A DNA stretch of 64,000 nt from Clostridiales bacterium (GTDB lineage Bacteria; Bacillota; Clostridia; Christensenellales; Aristaeellaceae), in the NCBI GenBank assembly GCA_015056205.1, contig SVGS01000001.1:1-64000 (forward strand), written 5' to 3'. Positions within the stretch are counted from its first letter, which is position 1, and each line of letters opens with the position of its first letter. This document shows positions 59,716 to 64,000 of the stretch, piece by piece. Under the pieces are notes generated by a model. The model was not told the origin of the DNA, did not search any database, and saw only the letters and a program-made list of their open reading frames with translations. A program made the position numbers and the translations under genes.

Positions 59716-61254
59716 ATGGCCGAAAAGCAAGAGATCCGGAACGAGGCGCCTTTCCTGCTGGAGATGCTGGACATTGAGAAAGCATTTCCGGGCGTAAAGG
59801 CCCTGGATCACGCCAGACTCCAGCTTCGCTCCGGAACGGTGCATGCTTTGATGGGAGAGAACGGAGCCGGTAAATCCACCCTGATGAAGTGTCTGTTCGG
59901 AATCTATACAAAGGATGCCGGAACGATCAAACTGAACGGGGAATCCGTTTCGTTTTCAAGCCCGAGGGACGCGCTGGACAACGGCGTGGCCATGGTTCAT
60001 CAGGAGTTGAATCAGGTTCTCAGACGGAACGTAATGGAAAACGTCTGGCTGGGCCGCTTTCCGACGACCCGGCTGGGAACTGTGGACAACAAAAAAATGT
60101 ACGCGGATACCAGGGACGTATTCGAAAAGCTTGAGATCGATGTGGATCCTAAACAGATTATCGGTACCCTTTCCGTTTCCAAACGGCAGATGGTGGAAAT
60201 CGCCAAAGCCGTATCCTTTAACGCCAAGATTCTGGTGCTGGACGAGCCCACCAGTTCCCTGACCGAGGATGAGGTTGAACACTTGTTTCGGATCATGAAC
60301 CGCCTGACGGCGGAAGGAGTCGGAATCATCTACATCAGCCACAAGATGGATGAAATACTGCGCATATCGGACGATGTGACTATCATGCGGGACGGACAGT
60401 GGATTGCAACAAAATCAGCCGCCGATCTGACAAAGGAACAGATTATCCGCCTGATGGTCGGCCGTGAAATGACCAATCAGTTTCCGCCGAAGAAAAATCA
60501 GGTGGGGGACGTGCTGCTGGATGTGAAGAATCTTTCCGGCATGTATGAACCGACCTGCCATGATGTCAGTTTTCAGCTTCACAAGGGAGAAGTGCTGGGT
60601 GTAGCCGGCCTGGTCGGTTCCCGCAGAACAGAGCTGCTGAATACGCTGTTCGGGTACTTCACCCGGGGCGGGGGGCAGGTGGACATGAACGGAAAAGCGA
60701 TCAACAACGTGACCACCGACGAAGCCAGAAGAAACGGCTTTGCGCTGATTACGGAGGAACGCAGGGCTACCGGTATCTTCAGTGAAAACACCATTCTGTT
60801 CAATTCGGTTATCGCCAATGTGGACGCATATGGCAAACCGCTTCTGAACAGCCGCAAAATGGACAAGGATACGGACTGGGTCATTGATTCCATCAAGGTC
60901 AAGACCCCGAGCAAGAAAACGAGAATCAAAAGTCTGTCCGGCGGGAATCAGCAGAAGGTGATTATCGGCCGGTGGCTGCTGACCAACCCGGATGTTCTGC
61001 TGCTGGACGAGCCTACCCGAGGCATAGACGTCGGAGCCAAATATGAAATTTATCAGCTGATTCTGAATCTGGCTGAACAGGGAAAGGGAATCATGATGGT
61101 TTCCAGCGAAATGCCGGAGCTGCTGGGAATCTGTGACCGGATTCTGGTCATGAGCAACGGAAAACTGGCCGGAATTGTTGAGCGGGGGAAAGACTTCGGA
61201 GATATTCCGGGAGAACAGGAAACGATCATGGCGCTGGCCGCCAAATATGTGTGA
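59716..61254 (+). CDS. mglA: Galactose/glucose-type ABC importer ATPase (double cassette)
   Basis: A 512-residue protein with two ABC cassettes, as in MglA/RbsA. The first has Walker [10 protein letters not shown], signature [14 protein letters not shown] and Walker [12 protein letters not shown]. The second, as usual in this family, has a degenerate Walker A (GLVGSRRTE) but a full signature [15 protein letters not shown] and [20 protein letters not shown]. The ATG at 59716 follows AGGGGTG by nine bases; an in-frame GTG at 59704 lies within that site. The 188-base gap to mglB holds a hairpin and two palindromes. mglC follows 11 bases after the stop. Confidence 0.93.
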   Translation: MAEKQEIRNEAPFLLEMLDIEKAFPGVKALDHARLQLRSGTVHALMGENGAGKSTLMKCLFGIYTKDAGTIKLNGESVSFSSPRDALDNGVAMVHQELNQVLRRNVMENVWLGRFPTTRLGTVDNKKMYADTRDVFEKLEIDVDPKQIIGTLSVSKRQMVEIAKAVSFNAKILVLDEPTSSLTEDEVEHLFRIMNRLTAEGVGIIYISHKMDEILRISDDVTIMRDGQWIATKSAADLTKEQIIRLMVGREMTNQFPPKKNQVGDVLLDVKNLSGMYEPTCHDVSFQLHKGEVLGVAGLVGSRRTELLNTLFGYFTRGGGQVDMNGKAINNVTTDEARRNGFALITEERRATGIFSENTILFNSVIANVDAYGKPLLNSRKMDKDTDWVIDSIKVKTPSKKTRIKSLSGGNQQKVIIGRWLLTNPDVLLLDEPTRGIDVGAKYEIYQLILNLAEQGKGIMMVSSEMPELLGICDRILVMSNGKLAGIVERGKDFGDIPGEQETIMALAAKYV

Positions 61255-61265
61255 GGTGAACGCAG

Positions 61266-62939
61266 ATGAGCAAAAAAAGAGTAATCAGCATCATCATGCT
61301 GGTTGTGCTGGTCGCCGGCATTGCCATGACAGCCTACGGAATTACCGGTACCGCTATCTATGATCAGGCGGCGGCCGCCATGGGGACGGATAAAAAAGCC
61401 GCCATGAGCTATATTCAAGCGCCGGATACGCTGAAAGAGCTGGGTTCTCTTGAAAAAATCGGAGCGGACAAAGCGAAAGCTTTCCTGAAAAGCCTTGGAC
61501 TGGACGCCGCTGCCGTGGATGCCGCGGTGGATGAGCGGGCGGCTTATGAAACCGCCGTATCCAACAGCAAGGACCGGACGAAGTTTTTAGCCTATGCCCA
61601 GAGCGTCGATCCGTCTGTAACGGCGGATAACCTGAACGATCTGATCAAAGACCGGGAAAAGAGTGAACCCATGCGTGCCGCGATGGCGATGCAGGAGCTG
61701 GGCCTGACCGACGAGACCGCGTTCGAAGCGATTGCTTCCAATGACAAGCTGCTGGCGCTGTACCGGGAAGGCATTCCGAAGCTGCTGGAAAACAGCCATA
61801 TGACCAACGCTGTGACCGTTCAGTTTATCGGAATCGTCCTGATTGTCGGCGCGTTTGCCTATTTTATCATCCAGGCGATGGATATCAAGCCCCGGCCCAA
61901 AACCCGCGCGGCCAATCCGAAAACTTCGAGGGTGACCGGTTTCCTGCTGAATTATGCTTTGTTTATCATCCTCGGACTCATTCTGGTTGTGGTTTCCATC
62001 ATCCGGATTGATTTCCTGAGCATGACCAATATTCTGAACATCCTTCAGAACGCTTCCACCAAAGGTATTCTGGCCCTCGGCTGCGCCGGCCTGATCGTGC
62101 TGGCCGGCACGGACCTGTCCATCGGCCGGGTTCTGGGCATTTCCGCCGCTGTGACGGCTTCTCTGGTGCAGTCCACCACCTACGTCAGCCGGATGTATCC
62201 CACCATGGTGAGTTCTCTGGGAGGGTTCGGCCTTCTGATTCCGCTGTTTGCCTCGATCGCCATTGCCGTCATTTTCTCCCTGATTAACGGCTTCGGAGTG
62301 GCCAAGCTGCATCTGCACGCCTTTATCGTGACGCTGGGCACTCAGCTGATTGCATACGGCGTCAACTGCCTGTATATTGAATCCCAGCCTTCCGGAACGG
62401 CTCAGGCGCTGTCTACCTTTGATCCCACCTTCCTGAATGTGGCGGCCGGCGCCATTTATATCGGCGAACTGAGGATTCCGCTGGTTGTACTCTATTTCAT
62501 TTTCCTGGCCGTCATTGTCTGGGTGATCTGGAACAAGACCAAACTGGGCAAGAATATGTTCGCCGTGGGCGGCAATACGGAAGCTGCGGCCGTATCCGGC
62601 GTCAATGTGGCGAAAACGATCATGCTGGTGTACCTGATGGCCGGTGTCCTTTACGGTATCGCTTCCTTCCTGGAAGCGGCCCGGATCACCTCGGTCGGCG
62701 CAAACACCGGCCTGAACTACGAAACAGATGCGATCAGCGCGGTGGTTGTCGGCGGCGTCAGCTTCTCGGGCGGCGTCGGTACGATTCAGGGCGTTGTGAT
62801 CGGCGCCGTGATCATGCAGGCCATTGTTTACGCCCTGCAGTTCCTGGGCGTAAATCCCTATATTCAGTATATTATTCGCGGTCTGATTATCATTCTGGCC
62901 GTTTCGATTGACGTACGCAAGTACATCGTAAAGAAGTAA
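61266..62939 (+). CDS. mglC: Galactose/glucose-type ABC importer permease with extra outer domain
   Basis: The C-terminal two thirds (from about residue 224) is a standard MglC/RbsC permease: ILNILQNASTKGILALGCAGLIVLAGTDLSIGRVLG, INGFGVAKLHLHAFIVTLGTQLI, GKNMFAVGGNTEAAAVSGVNV and AVVVGGVSFSGGVGTIQGVVIGA. The protein is 557 residues, however, against about 335 in Escherichia coli. The added part has a first membrane helix (about 5-24), a soluble helical domain of about 158 residues (25-182), and a second helix (183-203). By the positive-inside rule that domain should face outside. No match is recognised. AGGTGA precedes the ATG. Confidence 0.9.
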   Translation: MSKKRVISIIMLVVLVAGIAMTAYGITGTAIYDQAAAAMGTDKKAAMSYIQAPDTLKELGSLEKIGADKAKAFLKSLGLDAAAVDAAVDERAAYETAVSNSKDRTKFLAYAQSVDPSVTADNLNDLIKDREKSEPMRAAMAMQELGLTDETAFEAIASNDKLLALYREGIPKLLENSHMTNAVTVQFIGIVLIVGAFAYFIIQAMDIKPRPKTRAANPKTSRVTGFLLNYALFIILGLILVVVSIIRIDFLSMTNILNILQNASTKGILALGCAGLIVLAGTDLSIGRVLGISAAVTASLVQSTTYVSRMYPTMVSSLGGFGLLIPLFASIAIAVIFSLINGFGVAKLHLHAFIVTLGTQLIAYGVNCLYIESQPSGTAQALSTFDPTFLNVAAGAIYIGELRIPLVVLYFIFLAVIVWVIWNKTKLGKNMFAVGGNTEAAAVSGVNVAKTIMLVYLMAGVLYGIASFLEAARITSVGANTGLNYETDAISAVVVGGVSFSGGVGTIQGVVIGAVIMQAIVYALQFLGVNPYIQYIIRGLIIILAVSIDVRKYIVKK

Positions 62940-62943
62940 TACC

Positions 62944-63171
62944 ATGAAGAATGATGAATCCATCCGGGAAGCCCGGGCTGAAATGGAAGCAGCCAAGAAG
63001 CAGTCGGAACGGCAGTTTTCCGGGGAGCAGAGGCTGCCCAGACGGTTCAGAATTTATGACAAAATCAAGGAGAATGTTTCCCTGAAAACCGTTGATACGG
63101 TGATCGCGGTCACGGCGCTTGCGATCGTGGCGCTGCTCATCTACGGGATTCTGACGGGAAAAAGAGGATAA
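62944..63171 (+). CDS. Small single-pass membrane protein
   Basis: I do not recognise this 75-residue protein. The first 45 residues are charged (a probable amphipathic helix rich in Glu, Lys and Arg) and the end is one hydrophobic helix, TVDTVIAVTALAIVALLIYGI, followed by GKRG. It begins four bases after the mglC stop (TAATACCATG), which implies coupled translation even though no clean ribosome binding site is seen in the gap. The topology suggests a tail-anchored helper of the permease or a link to the next gene's product. Confidence 0.65.
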   Translation: MKNDESIREARAEMEAAKKQSERQFSGEQRLPRRFRIYDKIKENVSLKTVDTVIAVTALAIVALLIYGILTGKRG

Positions 63172-63198
63172 CGGAGACATAGAATAAAGGAGGAGAGA

Positions 63199-64000
63199 AT
63201 GATGGTGAACAAGTGCTTTAAAAAAGGTGAAGTGATTTTCCGGGAGGGCGATTTTCAGGATACTTTCTACAAGGTAATATCCGGAACGGTTCAGATTTAT
63301 CTGGGATACGGTTCGCCGGAAGCCAAGCTGATCACCACCCTCAGCGCCGGAGAATTCTTCGGCGAGATGGGCGTGATTGAAACCAAGTCCAGGAGCGCGA
63401 CGGTGGTTGCTGGCGATGAAGAGGTTGTCACCGAGGAATATACATCGGACGATCTGAACAGCTTTTTCCAGGAGAATCCGGATCAGATTATGACAATCAT
63501 GGAACAGATCGGCGCGAGGATCGGTTCTCTGACCAAGGATTATCAGGACGCGATGGACGCGGTTCAGGCGCTGGAAGCCGGCAATGTGAAGCAGTCCGGA
63601 GGCATTCTGGATAAAATTATGAAGGCGGTCGGATTCTACAAATCCAACCGGAAACTGGCTGAAAAAATGAGCGCTGAAGAAGTGATTCAGCCTCAGCGTC
63701 TGCCGAATGACCCTTCCGCCAGGCTGGAAACATTCAGCAAGGGAACCGTGATCTGCAAAGAGGGAAGCGTCATGCGCTGCATGTACTATCTGCATGCCGG
63801 CGAAGCCGGCGTGTATCACGGGTTCGGAACGCCCGCGGAAGTGAGAATTGCCACCGTATATGTGGACCAGATGTTCGGAGAGATGGGCCTGCTCTCCGGC
63901 GCTCCCCGTTCCGCGACGGTCCGGGCTGAAAAGGACAATACGCTGGTGGAAATCATTCTCTGGGACGATCTGACGAACTTGTTCCGGACGAACCCCGCGA
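63199..64000 (+). CDS. Protein with tandem cyclic-nucleotide-binding domains (cut by window edge)
   Basis: The frame is open from 63199 to the end of the window (at least 267 residues), so the end is missing. Domain one (about 5-115) begins FKKGEVIFREGDFQDTFYKVISG and has the phosphate-binding cassette FFGEMG...SRSATVV. A helical linker (about 115-180) follows, then domain two: FSKGTVICKEGSVMRCMYYLHAG and MFGEMGLLSGAPRSATVRA. Each cassette keeps the glutamate and arginine that hold the cyclic phosphate, so both may bind a nucleotide. No helix-turn-helix is seen so far. AAAGGAGG precedes two consecutive ATG codons (63199, 63202). It is 27 bases after the small membrane protein gene and probably belongs to the importer operon. 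Confidence 0.85.
   Translation, partial: MMVNKCFKKGEVIFREGDFQDTFYKVISGTVQIYLGYGSPEAKLITTLSAGEFFGEMGVIETKSRSATVVAGDEEVVTEEYTSDDLNSFFQENPDQIMTIMEQIGARIGSLTKDYQDAMDAVQALEAGNVKQSGGILDKIMKAVGFYKSNRKLAEKMSAEEVIQPQRLPNDPSARLETFSKGTVICKEGSVMRCMYYLHAGEAGVYHGFGTPAEVRIATVYVDQMFGEMGLLSGAPRSATVRAEKDNTLVEIILWDDLTNLFRTNPA

Overview
The window looks like chromosomal core of a moderately GC-rich Bacillota, most likely a Clostridia-class anaerobe. The support is indirect: a type III glutamine synthetase, a clostripain-family peptidase, a split two-subunit transketolase, the YlbF–MutS–MutL–MiaA order and the YerC–PcrA–LigA order known from Bacillota, many AGGAGG-type ribosome binding sites with GTG/TTG starts, and sigma-A style TTGACA/TATAAT promoters with 17-base spacers. 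I cannot place it lower than class. I see no transposase, integrase, CRISPR array or tRNA. All product names come from motif and family recognition by eye; no similarity search was run.

Left edge to 5.6 kb: the 3' end of a 5S rRNA and its terminator, then a minus-strand gene train. It encodes a helical protein of unknown function, a membrane-anchored FHA protein, a SEDS (FtsW/RodA-like) protein, a penicillin-binding-protein relative, a secreted CHAP-like amidase and a YhhN membrane protein. The SEDS and PBP members look intact as proteins but appear to have lost their catalytic residues.

5.6 to 12 kb: an AT-rich intergenic region with three DnaA boxes and a dnaA promoter (candidate oriC), then dnaA, pheS-pheT and a ketopantoate-reductase-family gene. 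dnaA is not followed by dnaN or recF.

12.3 to 15.3 kb (minus): a membrane-anchored coiled-coil protein with a long Thr-Pro repeat tail, and glutamine synthetase III. 15.4 to 37.5 kb (plus): housekeeping genes for DNA repair, chromosome segregation and RNA modification: yerC, pcrA, ligA, site-2 protease, scpA, scpB, clostripain-like peptidase, radical SAM pair, a short RNase G, miaB, ylbF-like, mutS, mutL, miaA and a PLP enzyme. A promoter at 37.5 kb then drives the two transketolase subunits.

39.4 to 51.6 kb (minus): a DNA-metabolism operon (type IIA topoisomerase B and A subunits, ybaB, recR, rmuC, then galM) and an upstream three-gene ABC importer (binding protein, ATPase, fused double permease).

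51.8 to 64 kb (plus): a DUF362 ferredoxin-like protein, a VanW-domain secreted protein, an unknown secreted protein and a DUF308-like membrane protein. Then comes a coherent sugar module: a cytoplasmic sugar-binding-domain/GGDEF fusion, a galactose/glucose-type ABC importer (mglB-mglA-mglC, the permease carrying an extra outer domain), a tiny membrane protein, and a tandem cyclic-nucleotide-binding protein cut by the window edge. The two best candidates for undescribed biology are the catalytically dead FHA–SEDS–PBP set beside dnaA and this sugar/nucleotide-signalling module.
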